Source: Marthasterias glacialis (lineage: Eukaryota > Echinodermata > Asteroidea > Forcipulatida > Asteriidae). From it: DNA of 64,000 nucleotides. The notes under the pieces were generated by a model. It searched no databases and had not been told where the DNA came from. It saw nothing but the letters and a program-made list of their open reading frames with translations. Each line of letters starts with the position of its first letter. The stretch's first letter is position 1. This document shows positions 24,401 to 34,110 of this stretch, one piece after another. The stretch is from the NCBI GenBank assembly GCA_911728455.2, contig OU452229.1, positions 22,185,347 through 22,249,346 of the forward strand, read 5' to 3'. The position numbers were made by a program, and so were the translations under genes.

Positions 24401-27400
24401 TTACAAATTTATAATGTCATCTCCTAAAAGTGCAGCATTTATAAAAAAATACATTTTTTCAATGTAGAAACAAATTCTGGCCCAGTAGCAGTTCTAAGCT
24501 ACAAGACATTTCTTCTAGGTGCTCTTCTAAGGATTGCATTAAAAAATTACATTTCATGGGCCCTTTAATTTAAATATCTTTTTTTTAATTTCCAGATATT
24601 ATGGAGGGAACGAGGTCATCGATAAAGTTGAGGTTCTTTGCCAGAATCGAGCCCTTGAAGCCTTTGATCTGGATCCAGAGAAATGGGGCATCAATGTCCA
24701 GCCCTACTCCGGATCGCCGGCAAACTTGGCCGTTTACACAGGTCTCCTGTCCCCTCACGATCGCATCATGGGTCAAGACCTACCACATGGTGGACAGTAA
24801 GTGTTTTCTGGGCTCGTTTTTCTTAAGAAGGTAAAGCGGCGTAGCCAAGGGGGGGGAGCCAAGGGGGGGGGGGGGGGCACGTGCCCCGCCATAAATTCTC
24901 AGTGCCCCCCAGGTGCCCTCTCATGAAAAACAAAACCCAGATACATGTAATTCATTAAAAAACATGGTCCTTGGGCCCCCCACTGAAAAGCAATCCCCTC
25001 CCCCCTGTGCCCCCCACCCACCCCATTGAAAAAATCCTGGCTGCGCCGCTGCTAAGATAGATCTTAAGATGTATCAATCTGAACTGCTTAGCAAAGTGTG
25101 ATGTCACAATACAAATCCTTATGGCAATATTGACCAACTCACCTTAAGATGAATCTTAGTGTTTTGTGAAATCGACCCCAGCTGTTTTATCTTTACCAAG
25201 TCTATAAGAAAATTTCAACTCTCTTTTCATGCAAACATCTGATTAATATTTATTTTTGAATGATTGCAAGCTCATTCTTTCTTTCCATAAAAAACAATTT
25301 ATATTATGATTTCATTATCATTAATGTTTTCATAAGGTTTACTCAGTTATAAGTTATTAACTGGAAGAGGTCATGTCAATGTTTCCCTACTCTTAACAAA
25401 CACCATGTAGCTCAGCCTCCTACAGTACAAAGTTGTTTTTTCTTTCAGTTTAACTCATGGTTTTATGACAGACACCAAGAGAGTCTCAGCAACTTCAATC
25501 TTCTTCGAGTCCATGCCTTATCGTCTGGATGTAAGTAGAGAAAGTCCTAAATTCAAAGTTATGTTATTTGTCCTTTTACATTTTTCCGAAAAAAGGGCAA
25601 CTGTTTTCCCTTAATAAAAATGTCCTGATTTTAAAGTTTGCTATTAGGTGGGATTAAGTTTCTTCTCTATGTAACATTATTCACCCCATCCACTGTGCAT
25701 GCTCCACAACAAAATGTCCGGGTGACCTTTGTTCTGATTTTACACAATGGCAGGCCTCGATATTAAGGAAAACAGGGGCAGGCCTTTGCTGGCCAAATCA
25801 GAGAAATTGTACAAGGGCATGCTGACCAAGTTGGTAGTGACAGCACAATTCTTCTGAAGGGCATGCTGGCCGACTCAACAGGGCATGAGACCAATGGCCT
25901 CGGTGGCCTCGGCTAAGATCAAGGCCTGCAATGGCGTGTTTACACGACCTCTGTTTGCGTGTATATGGGTTGTCCGGCGTCAACTGGTTAAAATTGAAAC
26001 TGATAATTATTTTTTACCAGTCCCATACTTTGTCTTTAAAGGAGGTTTTTGCTTATTCCAGACGTCTGTCCCTTGTTGGTTTTGTGACTAATCCTGGTTA
26101 GATTAATCCATTAATCCAATATGTTACTCTTACAGATTAATACGGGTTTAATCGACTATGATAAGTTAGCAGAGTCTGCTAGGCTATTCAGGCCCCGTCT
26201 CATCATCTCAGGGTACAGTGCGTACTCCAGAAAGCTGGACTATCGACGCTTCCGAGAGGTCAGTTTACAGTTTTGAGGCTCTCCACATTGTTGAAATAAT
26301 GATAGAGAACAATCATGTACCTAATGAGTGATTGGAGGAAGACAAAGTGAACAAGCAGCTTCATGGTATAATGCTCCATCTTGTTCAAGGGGCATATATA
26401 ATGATAATTTTGAACTCTCGTTGCCGTCTGAAATTCGGTGCTCAAACTTCCATGAAACCTTCAGATATGTGCTTGAAGTTTGAGCGCCAAGTCGCAGACG
26501 ACAAGGAGTGTTAAAAGTGATCAAATCTGCCCCTTGAGCAAGATGGTGCATGTATATCCAAAAAGATGCTTAGTTACAACAGGCAAGGTGTGGATTTCAC
26601 AAAGCACTAGGACTAGTCTTATCTCGACAGGATTAGTAACTAGTCCTAACTTGTAGGACTAGTCATAAGTTAGGACTAGTCCTAAGTTAGGACTAGTTTT
26701 GTGAAATCCACCCCAGGAACTTCATTATGAAGAGACATGGCCGATTTTCATTTTGCTAAGGGCACTTCCATTGTCAAAATCTACGGGAATATTTTGAAGG
26801 AAAATTAGTGACTTAAAATAGTTTTCTTAAAGTCATTTCTCGTGTTATAATTCCTGTCTTGTTCGATATCTTACTTGGTTGATTTCCTTCTGAATATTCC
26901 ACAGGGATGTTTAACAAGGAGGCGCTCGACCAAAATACGCACTTTGACTGAGGGAATCATTGTTTTTTTTTCTGTACCTCTGTTTTGTTTGATTCTGTTG
27001 GACTGCGTGGACTACACCAGTGATTATGCTTTACTTGGGGTCAGGCATACCACTTTTATCACAGTCCAACAGTCGGGGCGTTGAGTTAACATAATAGTGT
27101 TTGATTTTGTCAGAGTGAGAAAGATCCTAGTAAATCGCTCAAGAACGTTAGGGTTAATAATTCACTGTTTGTCACTGATCGTCTGTTCTTTCAAATACAA
27201 TCATTTTGATAATGGCTAAATATTGATTGACTTGATTAGATCTCTGATGAGGTTAATGCCATGTTAATGTCAGACATGGCACACATCAGTGGCCTCGTAG
27301 CAGCCAAAGTTCTTCCGTCACCGTTTGACTATGCAGACATTGTCACCACCACCACGCATAAGACCTTGAGAGGAGCAAGGTAAAGTGGATCATTCAACAC

Positions 27401-30400
27401 CACGCCCCCCCCCCTCCCCAAGGACATTAATCAGAACAGTATTCAATTAATTTTACTCTGACCCTGAACACTTTGTTATCATTCTGCCAAATAAAGTACG
27501 TCATTGTGTTTGGGAAAAGTAAATTCATTCGCATCCTTTAACTTTCAATAAACACGCTATACAAGCAACCTGTTAACCACTTCACATCGGTAGAAAAAAA
27601 AAATTGTGTCTAGGTGCAATCGCATCTCTAATTGGTTCAATCATCAAATGAGATGGGGGCTAAATAGACTGGTTCCCAGTCCCTACATCGTTCTCTTCTG
27701 ACTGTATACAGGGCCTGGTAATTATTACCGATATGGCGCTTTTGATTGGCCCTCGCTTGCGTGGGCGCAGTAATAATTTTTAGTTTGGCTAGAAGCTGAC
27801 GTTGGCTATGCTCGTGACGTGTGCATGTTGTTGTTTGACACTAGCACACGTGTGCATCGTAACCCTTCACCCGGACATATAGTGAACCAACCTTCAACAT
27901 CAAAATTCAAGCTAACTTTAGTAGAACATGTTAACTAACATTAGTCTGCACGATGGGAGATTCTGAGATTCTGTACCTGTCATGTTTTGTGTAAAGTCCG
28001 CATTGCATTATGGGATTATGTAGACCTATATGCTAGTTCTAATTAGCATATACCTGCCAGATTTATGCTAATTTTCATTACCCGCTACTGGTCCCTATAT
28101 ACAGTCAGAACTTGAACTATGTAGGGTCCGGGAACCAGTTTAGGGGCTAAATAGATTGGCTATTTTACACCAGTACGAACTTACATAGGTTGAAATAAAA
28201 GTTCATTTTTTTTATTGTACATACAATAACAGACGTGGAGCATTTCGAGGAATAAAAGATGAATTTTCTTCATTTTTTTAAAGAGCGGGTCTAATCTTCT
28301 TCCGCCGAGGGAAGAAGGGAGTGAGTAAGAAGACCGGTAAAGACATCATGTATGACTACGAGAGGAGAATTAATAACGCTGTCTTCCCATCGCTGCAAGG
28401 AGGTCCGCATAATAACTCCATCGGGGCTGTAGCTGTGGCTCTTAAACAGGTAGGTGATTCATCAATAACAATGTTAATATTAGTTATCCCACAAGCGTAA
28501 GTGGAATATGGAAAAATATATATAGCGCTTCTGCATCCCATATCCCACAAGGTCGCAGGCCGAGTGGGATATGGGACGCGGACGCGCTATATTTTTCCGT
28601 ATTCCTCGAGCGAGTATGTGATAACAAATTTATCTTCCAGCCAACTGGAAGAGATTACAGTTTAAAGCGTTATGTCATAACGAGCAGCACGTTCAATGCG
28701 CAACGTTTTTAACGCTTTTTGTACTGTCTTTATACGGAGCGTGACGCACGATACTAAAAAAAATACGCAGAGTGCAATATAGACTACTGGGAGTATGATA
28801 GGATTTATTATCACACTCCCGTTGAGCAATCTGATTGGAGGCCACACTGGAAGACAAGTATTAACAATAGTGTACATTCGTAATTGTTATGGTGCAACAC
28901 ACACTCACACATGTAGGATTAGATTGCAACTTTATTCATTATTATTTGTTTTAATACTTAGCAATTTTAAAATTTGATATTTTTAAAGAAAATTCAAGTT
29001 GGTTGATTGATTTAAATTTCTCATGTGGTTTATATTTTGATGATTGACATGAGTAATATTTTAAATTTCCAAAACGAATAATATCAATTTTGTATAGAAC
29101 TGTTTTCGTTCATTTGTTAATACTATTATAGACCGTTCCGGCCTGTCAATCAAAATGTGCACATTGACCAATTGGATCACGCCTTTTGGTCATGTGACCT
29201 CGGTCAATCTCGGTCACAGGTGCAGTGTAAACGTAAACAAACTAAGGTGTGTGGGCGGGGCTTGTTGCCAAAGCCGGAACGGTCTATTAACAAAAATTGC
29301 AGAATTGCAAAATAACTGATGGAGCCCCAGCAGGAGCCTAAGCCAAAGCCGTGTTTTCACGAAGGGCCTTACTTCGTGCCTATTTGACACTGCAAGACTC
29401 ACCTTTGTACGGCGGAGTGGAATTGGGAGAGCAGGCAGCCACACTGTTACAATAATTCCATTGTTTGTCTCGTTCCCAGTCTATGACTCCAGAATTCAAA
29501 GAGTACCAAAGGCAGACAGTCCGTAATGCCCAGACAATGGCACAGGGGATGGTGGACAGAGGATACTCTCTCGTTTCAGGTCGGTGGGTCAGAAATCTAG
29601 GGATGTGGTCACAGGTGGGGGAATGATGGGGGTAAGGGCGTGGGAGAAGAGCGGGGGCGGGGTTTGTAGGGAGATGGGAGAGGAAGATCTGTATAGACTA
29701 ATCCGAGCAGCTTGTTCACGGGTGTTTACACCAACGTGGCTATGGCCGCCACACACGCGCGTCGACACACACGCACTGTGAATCCTCCATGCTGATTGGT
29801 TCATATGTTTGGCTGACACGCTATTGTCGCGTCGTGCACGCGGGCGGTGGCCATAGCTGCGGTGGTGTAATCCACCATGAACGAGCTGCTCGGATTAGTG
29901 TGTATCTATTCAGTGCATTCGGACGCCCTCAGGTATTGAATTTCAATCTTTATTTCAAACTGGGTTCCACATAGGGGAAAGGCAGGGGGAAAAAACACAT
30001 TTCCCCTTGTATGACATTTTCATTCATTTGCCCTCACTTCAGGAGGTACCGACAATCACCTGGTGCTAGTTGATCTTCACTCCAAGGGTGTGGATGGAGC
30101 TCAGGCAGAACACGTCTTAGAACTGTGCGCAATCTCAGTCAACAAGAACACTTGCCCTGGTGACAAAAGTGCTCTTCATCCCAGCGGTCTCAGACTTGGT
30201 AAGTCGAGATTTCATTTGGGCTGCTTCAGGATCTGCGGTTGGTTTACTTATGAACAACAAAAAAATGTCAAACTCAAAAATGTAATTGTATCTTTTGGGG
30301 GTGAACAAAAAAAAGAGTTAAAAAAATAACAGACATGTGGTAGACAGAGGAAGAGATGGGAAGACAACATCATAGAGTGGACGAGACTTGAGTTTGCAAA

Positions 30401-31588
30401 CTCACAGAGGGCAGTGGAGGACAGAGAGGCATGGAGAAAGATTGTGACGTCATCATTGGTGTCCCAATGACTCGAGAAGTTCAGGGTTAGATGAGATGGA
30501 AGTAAAATTCCACTGATTACAAGGTTTCCTTGGATAATTTAGCAGTTTTTTTTTTTATTACTTGATGACTTTCTAACTTCAGGGTCCCCGGCACTGACCT
30601 CAAGAAACTTCAAAGAAGCAGACTTTCTTCAAGTGGTAGATTTCATCGATCGCAGCATCGCCATCGGTCAAGATGTCAAGGAGATCACTGGTAAATTCTC
30701 TTCAGGAATTTGGGAGTCAAAATTGTTGTGTCTTCTTCAAAATTTTAGCCCTGGGGTGGGGGTTGTGATTAAGGGCACAGCATTTTGAAATATTTATATA
30801 AATTGCCATTATATATTTTAATTTTCTTCCAAAATTTTGGAGCATCAGTGTTTCAGGGAGAAAAATTTCTTTAAAATACAAACTTTCTTAAAAGAAAAAA
30901 AAAAATTATATGTTAGATTCCTTTCATAATGCCACCTCTGAAAAAACATAGCTATGCAAGGGGAACAACTGCAAGCAATGCCATTTTTAAAAATGTATTT
31001 ATTATTTTTGTATGCAAGTCGCCAGACACACAAGGCCAGTAAGCCACTCGAGGTGTGGGCTACAAATCAAATGTTTTATCCAAGGACCGTTGCCACCTAC
31101 TCCTGGGGCTGAAACAGGGCTACCCCCGTTACCGTTCGTAAGGATGTAGGCTTGGGTATCATCCATCAGAAGCCTGGCTGGTAGAGCAGAAAGCTCTACC
31201 TCCCAAACTTTCACAAAGCAATTATGGTTAAGTGCCTTGCTCAAGGACACAAGTGTCATGACCAGGACTCGAACCCACACTCCGATGACTCAGCCACCAG
31301 AGCTCGAGTCCAACGCACTAACCACTTGACCACGACACACCGCAAATTGTATCACTTTTGAGCAAATGATAAAATAATGATGGAGATCAAAAGAATTAAC
31401 CACGTGCATGAGAGCGCACTGCTTCATCTTGTTTTCTTGTTGATTTCAATTTTACAGGTTCAGACAGCAAAGCCTACTTTGAGGTCATCGAAACAAACCC
31501 CGAGTTTAAACAGAGGATTGCCAAACTAAGGAATGAAGTGGAGTCCTTTGCTGCTGTATTTCCGATGCCAGGATTTGACAATTTCTAA
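15448..31588 (+). CDS. SHMT2: Serine hydroxymethyltransferase, mitochondrial, complete, twelve coding exons
   Basis: Transfers the serine hydroxymethyl carbon to tetrahydrofolate, giving glycine and 5,10-methylene-THF; PLP enzyme, tetrameric in animals. Coding exons: 15448-15504, 18462-18626, 20254-20333, 24596-24796, 25449-25530, 26136-26258, 27240-27379, 28284-28449, 29480-29579, 30043-30198, 30583-30690, 31458-31588. Phases close to 502 aa (human SHMT2 is 504). The first exon [19 protein letters not shown], continued by LRRSYAQQ, is Arg/Ser-rich without acidic residues, a typical mitochondrial presequence. Key sites: catalytic Glu74 in LELIASE, YSGSPAN, Asp248 and His251 in [11 protein letters not shown] lysine Lys277 in [10 protein letters not shown]. 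No in-frame ATG lies early in exon 2, so a cytosolic form would need another first exon. The exon 9 donor GTCGGT is weak. Introns are full of MITEs and one SINE. Confidence 0.97.
16090..16121 (-). repeat. Fragment of dispersed repeat end (CGACCCTAGCAGAG type)
   Basis: GAGAAAGACTCTGCTAGGGT is the inverse of the CGACCCTAGCAGAG block that ends the related copies at 34010-34110 and 39787-39873. It sits in SHMT2 intron 1. Confidence 0.45.
17113..17372. repeat. Dispersed repeat, copy 1 (SHMT2 intron 1)
   Basis: About 260 bases from TCCTTTTTAAGAGCTGTTCA to the CACCCAATTT block recur in direct orientation at 19078-19322 in intron 2. This copy also holds an inverted pair, TACGGTCCGC and GCGGACCGTA, around a TTTGGTTCTAC centre; the other copy has lost its left half. 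Confidence 0.7.
17889..18228 (+). mobile_element. tRNA-Leu-derived SINE (SHMT2 intron 1)
   Basis: The head is a type II tRNA-like sequence: acceptor GTGTCA/TGACAC, box A TGGCCGAGCGG, an anticodon-loop region ACTCAAGTT (CAA, Leu) and box B GGTTCGAATCC. The body includes GTGTCCTTGAGCAAAGATGC and the tail is AATGCGCTATATAAGAAC followed by TTGTTATTATTG, the tail style of L2-clade LINE-mobilised SINEs. Inserted in sense orientation. Confidence 0.85.
19078..19322. repeat. Dispersed repeat, copy 2 (SHMT2 intron 2)
   Basis: Homologous to 17113-17372 across nearly its whole length, with the shared block AAAATTTGGTTCTACAAAAT and GCGGACCGTGTTCTGTCACG. It lacks the GTCCGCC half of the internal inverted repeat. 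Confidence 0.7.
20594..20954. mobile_element. MITE, copy 1 (SHMT2 intron 3)
   Basis: The ends are inverted repeats: AAAGCCCCTGCTTAACATTG on the left, and the right end read in reverse is TTAAAGCCCCAGCTCAACA. The interior, including TTCTTTGCACAAATCAAGAT, GTTTTCGTCTCACTGAGATG and TTTATACCATGTAAGGTATG, recurs at 22257-22604. No coding potential. Confidence 0.75.
21447..21655. repeat. Foldback cluster of the 13-mer CCATTATGTCYGA
   Basis: About six degenerate copies of CCATTATGTCNGACA run forward (from 21449 to about 21570), followed by about four in reverse complement (21592-21655). Spacing is roughly 20-30 bases. The whole can fold back on itself. No protein is encoded. Confidence 0.6.
22257..22604. 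mobile_element. MITE, copy 2 (SHMT2 intron 3)
   Basis: Same element as 20594-20954, same orientation, about 1.3 kb downstream in the same intron. Ends TTAAACCCCCAGCTCAACAT and the reverse complement of GAGCGGGGCTTTAA. It is shorter through internal deletions. Confidence 0.75.
24255..24383. mobile_element. Short MITE of AGGACTAGTCC repeats, copy 1 (intron 3)
   Basis: Repeated blocks CTAGGACTAGTC, GGTCCTAACTTA and TAGGACTAGTCCTA end in TTTTGTGAAATCCACCCC; the left end TTCGCAAAGGGCTAGGA is a decayed inverse of the right. Paralogous to 26587-26716. Confidence 0.65.
24808..25182. mobile_element. MITE of CTTAAGAT repeats, split by a nested insertion (intron 4)
   Basis: The right end, read in reverse, is CTGGGGTCGATTTCACAAAA; the left end CTGGGCTCGTTTTTCTTAAG is a decayed copy. 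The interior carries AGATCTTAAGATG and CCTTAAGATGAATCTTAG. The element is interrupted at 24835-25050 by another MITE. It begins 11 bases after the exon 4 splice donor. Confidence 0.5.
24835..25050. mobile_element. GCGGCG-ended MITE with G/C homopolymer runs
   Basis: The ends AGCGGCGTAGCCAAGG and, in reverse, AGCGGCGCAGCCAGGATT are inverted repeats. The body is G-rich on the left (runs of 8 and 15 G) and C-rich on the right, with CACGTGCCCC. A related GTGGCGTAACCAGAGGG fragment with a long G-run lies near 57311-57358. Confidence 0.65.
26365..26559. mobile_element. MITE with about 85-bp inverted ends (intron 6)
   Basis: Left CTCCATCTTGTTCAAGGGGC and, from the right, CACCATCTTGCTCAAGGGGC. The inverted similarity continues through GTCGTCTG/GCCGTCTG and GCTCAAACTT, so nearly the whole element folds into a hairpin. 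It starts about 105 bases after the exon 6 donor. Confidence 0.7.
26587..26716. mobile_element. Short MITE of AGGACTAGTCC repeats, copy 2 (intron 6)
   Basis: Ends GGTGTGGATTTCACAAAG and, from the right, TGGGGTGGATTTCACAAAAC. The interior is made of AGGACTAGTC, AGTCCTAACTTG and AAGTTAGGACTAGTCC repeats. Better preserved than 24255-24383. Confidence 0.7.
27668..28142. mobile_element. MITE of about 475 bp with direct flanking duplication (intron 7)
   Basis: Ends ACTGGTTCCCAGTCCCTACA and, from the right, ACTGGTTCCCGGACCCTACA; the inverted similarity runs about 43 bases to CTGACTGTATA. The sequence GGGGCTAAATAGAYTGG is present on both sides (27656-27672 and 28143-28159), as a long target-site duplication or a duplicated flank would be. 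Confidence 0.7.
28483..28625. mobile_element. Hairpin MITE (intron 8)
   Basis: Left arm 28483-28548 (GTTATCCCACAAGCG to CATATCCCAC) and right arm 28564-28625 (GTGGGATATGGGACG to GTGATAAC) are inverted repeats separated by about 15 bases. Each arm holds a GGAAAAATATA-GCGC block. It begins 33 bases past the exon 8 donor, so a strong hairpin would form close to the 5' splice site in the pre-mRNA. Confidence 0.75.
29129..29286 (+). mobile_element. TATAGACCGTTCC MITE, copy 1 (intron 8)
   Basis: Terminal inverted repeats GACCGTTCCGGC and GCCGGAACGGTC, flanked by TA on both sides, about 158 bp. The interior includes CCAATTGGATCACGCC, GGTCATGTGACCTCGG and GTGTGGGCGGGGCTTGTTG. TA flanks suggest a Tc1/mariner-type MITE. 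Two more copies lie at 32434-32626 and 44642-44802. Confidence 0.8.
29692..29906. mobile_element. GC-rich MITE with about 57-bp inverted ends (intron 9)
   Basis: Left ACTAATCCGAGCAGCTTGTT and, from the right, ACTAATCCGAGCAGCTCGTT. The similarity continues to GGCTATGGCCGCC against GGCGGTGGCCATAGC. Flanked by TA-rich sequence. It starts about 110 bases after the exon 9 donor. Confidence 0.75.
31018..31342 (-). mobile_element. tRNA-derived SINE, antisense (intron 11)
   Basis: Read on the minus strand from 31342: GGTGTGTCGTGGTCAAGTGG (box A TGGTCAAGTGG), GGACTCGAGCTCTGG, box B GGTTCGAGTCC and a TGACAC acceptor end, then CTTGTGTCCTTGAGCAAGGC. The body continues to TGTCTGGCGACTTGCAT with an A-rich end. 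The head is related to that of the SINE at 17889 but the tail differs, so this is a second SINE family. Confidence 0.8.
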
Positions 31589-31760
31589 ACCCCTCCTCCC
31601 CCTCTCTCTCAGCCTTGTTCATGGTGCATCATTCTACAAGTATTATAAATGTGGTTATATATATTTTCTTCCATTTAAATTGATAATTGACACAGAATTT
31701 GTGTTTTTGTAGAGCTATTACCTTAATGCGAATGTGAAACACTAAAATACTTTTGAGTAG

Positions 31761-31986
31761 CATTCTCCCCAACAGTGGTCTGCTGGCCAAAGGCCTGTTA
31801 AAATACCAGAGGACCAGTAAAACTTTAGTCCAGTTGCTTTCCAGATTTAAAGGTTGTCTATTTGGCCTCAAATGTAAGTCTGATACAAATGAGCAGTGAA
31901 AAAAGCTTGTGGAATGGTGAACCGATAAGCTTCTTGGTCCTGCCAGCCATTGACCGAAAAAAGTTAAGGGGATCCCTGCTTTCAAG
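31761..31986. mobile_element. MITE-like repeat downstream of SHMT2
   Basis: Second copy of the 6041-6257 repeat: CAACAGTGGTCTGCTGGCCA on the left and GAAAAAAGTTAAGGGGATCC on the right. It lies about 170 bases after the SHMT2 stop and so may be part of the 3' UTR. Confidence 0.6.
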
Positions 31987-32433
31987 GTGGTGTATCGCCA
32001 TTCTTTACTTGAGCTTCTTTTAGTACAATATGTGTTAAGGAATACCTTGTATTTCGTTGCGTTTGAAGTTTTAAATGTACTTATTATTTTACATGCACTC
32101 AAATCAGTAGAGGAAAACAACTCTTTGTTTGAGGTTTATTTTTTCCCGTTCGTATCCGAGGAGAACTCGGTGAATGTTTAAGAAAAAAATCCAACTGAAA
32201 AAAAAAAAAACACAAAAAAAACGTAAATAAGTGTGTTGAAGACTTTTAAGTTGTGCAACAAACGGCCGATCAATTTCAGACTGAAACTGTCTGTAAATGC
32301 AGGCCTGATATTTTTCCTACTTCGATCTGATTTCAGATTTTGTTTGCTCTCAGTACAAGATTATTATTAAACAGCTCGAAAGATGTCTAGGAAACCCTTT
32401 TGACCCAACTCACCTGACGCCATCACCACAAAT

Positions 32434-32626
32434 GACCGTTCCGGCTTTGGCAACAAGCCCCGCCCACACACCTCAGTTTGTGTACGTTTACGCTGCACGT
32501 GTGACCGAGTTTGACCGAGGTCACATGACTAAAAGGCATGATCCAATCACAGAAATAAAGAACCTATGTCTGTGGATCCAATTGGTCAATGCGCGCAGTT
32601 TGATTGACAGGCCGGAACGGTCTATA
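32434..32626 (-). mobile_element. TATAGACCGTTCC MITE, copy 2
   Basis: Same element as 29129-29286 in the opposite orientation. It carries about 34 extra bases between two GATCCAAT motifs (around 32539-32584), which looks like an internal duplication or insertion. About 193 bp. Confidence 0.8.
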
Positions 32627-32635
32627 ATCTCGGTT

Positions 32636-32790
32636 GCTCCATTTTGGAAGTCGTTGTCACTGTGTGTTACTGCAGTGCAGTGCGCATTTTTAAACAACGC
32701 AGCGTTTACATGTATACCTATTGCCTCCCAAAATGGTGAGAGTGGCACAGTCGCAGCATGTGACATGCGAGCAAGGGGTCGATACTAATG
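32636..32790. repeat. Dispersed repeat related to 53218-53398
   Basis: Shared blocks with 53218-53398: CTCCATTTTG, CACTGTGTGTTAC, GCGTTTACATG, CAAAATGGTG, CAGTCGCAGCATGTGAC, and GGGGTCGATACT at the right end. Strongly diverged but collinear. Confidence 0.45.
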
Positions 32791-32927
32791 TATGTCAGCC
32801 CTGTACTCAATGACACTTTGCAAGTTGTGGTTCAAGGGTCAGTTTCTTGCCTGGAAACGAGAACTTAACAGCGAAAAAAATACATCAATGTTTCTTATGT
32901 ATTCATTTGAAGGCATCATTATAAGAA

Positions 32928-33083
32928 TGGTTCTTTTACAAATTCAATGTCATGAAGTTGTCAAACATTTTTCAATTCCTCTGACAACAGTTTATCGCGG
33001 ATGATTGGTTCTTTTACAAATTCAATGTCATGAAGTTGTCAAACATTTTTCAATACCTCTGACAACAGTTTATCGTGGAAGAT
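32928..33083. repeat. Tandem duplication of 78 bp
   Basis: Two near-identical units starting TGGTTCTTTTACAAATTCAA, the second at 33006. They differ by only a few bases over the unit, so the duplication is recent. Confidence 0.85.
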
Positions 33084-33108
33084 TGATGTCATTGTGTTCA
33101 TATGTTTG

Positions 33109-33386
33109 TGTTTTGACAAAGCAGTCTAGTGCATCTGACTCAAGCTCTGGTGTTTCTGATCAGCTCAGAGTGTGGGTTCGAGTCCTGGTCTTGACACGTG
33201 TGTTCCTCAACAAGACTCAAGGGACGTAAAGTCGTAGGTCCGTGTGTCGTGCAATGCACGTAAGAGGTTTGCCTCGGGTGTTTCTGGCATAATTCAAAAA
33301 CTTAGCATAAGTGACTTCAACATGATACATGAGATGCCAGTAGATAAAGCGAGATAAGAAGTGATTATTGTGATTATTGTTATTTT
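33109..33386 (+). mobile_element. tRNA-derived SINE, sense, degenerate head
   Basis: TCTAGTGCATCTGACTCAAG, then box B GGTTCGAGTCCTGGTCTTGA and GTGTTCCTCAACAAGACTC, ending in GTGATTATTGTGATTATTG. The 5' end and box A are eroded. Third SINE of the window. Confidence 0.65.
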
Positions 33387-34009
33387 GACATTCCTTCAAT
33401 TGTTAAAGAGTGTGACCCCCCTCTGAAGAACTTTTTATTTCATTTTGATCCACTTGTAAAAAAGAATGTATTCCTTAAAGTTTTACACATGAAGACAAAT
33501 CAGTTTCATATCTCAATAAGCCAAATTTTGTTTTGAGGATTAAGTTATTGAATATTCTTTGCTGCAAATGTAAGTGTGCTCAAGCTGTACAAAGAAAAAA
33601 AAATGCATGCTCGATAAATTTATAACGAAAAAAATAAATAATAATAATTACATTGCATTACTTGATTCTTAAATATTATTGTAGTTATAAGTTTTCATAT
33701 GGGATTGGAAATCATTGTACAAAAAGCACAACTTAAAAATTGGAGTACATTTTAACTTCATATTGTTGATTTCCTAGCTTGACTAAAAGTTTAAAATAGC
33801 CAGTATACCAAAATCCACCGATGGATTGTATCAGAGTTATTGTATTTAAAGACTTCTCGGTAGATGTTAAAATTCCCAACGATACTCGGGGTGTGTTCAC
33901 ACAAGAAAGTTACAATTAAGACGACCCAATTATGGATGTTACAGTTGGTGGAGGGTACTGAAAATTTTCTTTCAAGAAAGACTAAAATATACTTTGAGAA
34001 AAAAAGAAC
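33387..34009. other. SHMT2-COMMD4 spacer, no gene seen
   Basis: AT-rich, without recognisable exons or repeats. An AATAAA occurs around 33632 on the plus strand; it is 2 kb past the SHMT2 stop and could only be used by a long 3' UTR. Confidence 0.3.
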
Positions 34010-34110
34010 TAGCTGTTGCAAACTGCTTACCAACCTAAAGGACCTGTGCTATAAATGCAAAAAGTTGTAAATGGCCTTACGTTTTCGACCCTAGCAGACT
34101 CTTTCTAAAA
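34010..34110. repeat. GCTGTTGCAAACTGCTTAC repeat, copy 1
   Basis: AGCTGTTGCAAACTGCTTAC, GACCTGTGCTATAAATG and TTTTCGACCCTAGCAGACTC in this order, matching 39787-39873. The ending CGACCCTAGCAGA-CTTTCT is also found inverted at 16090-16121. Confidence 0.6.

Noticed and set aside
31629..32120. 163-codon minus-strand frame downstream of SHMT2
   Set aside because: It overlaps a MITE-like repeat also found at 6041-6257 and has no protein-like conservation between the two copies.
32928..33229. Two short frames over the 78-bp duplication
   Set aside because: They exist twice only because the DNA is duplicated, and they end in a SINE.
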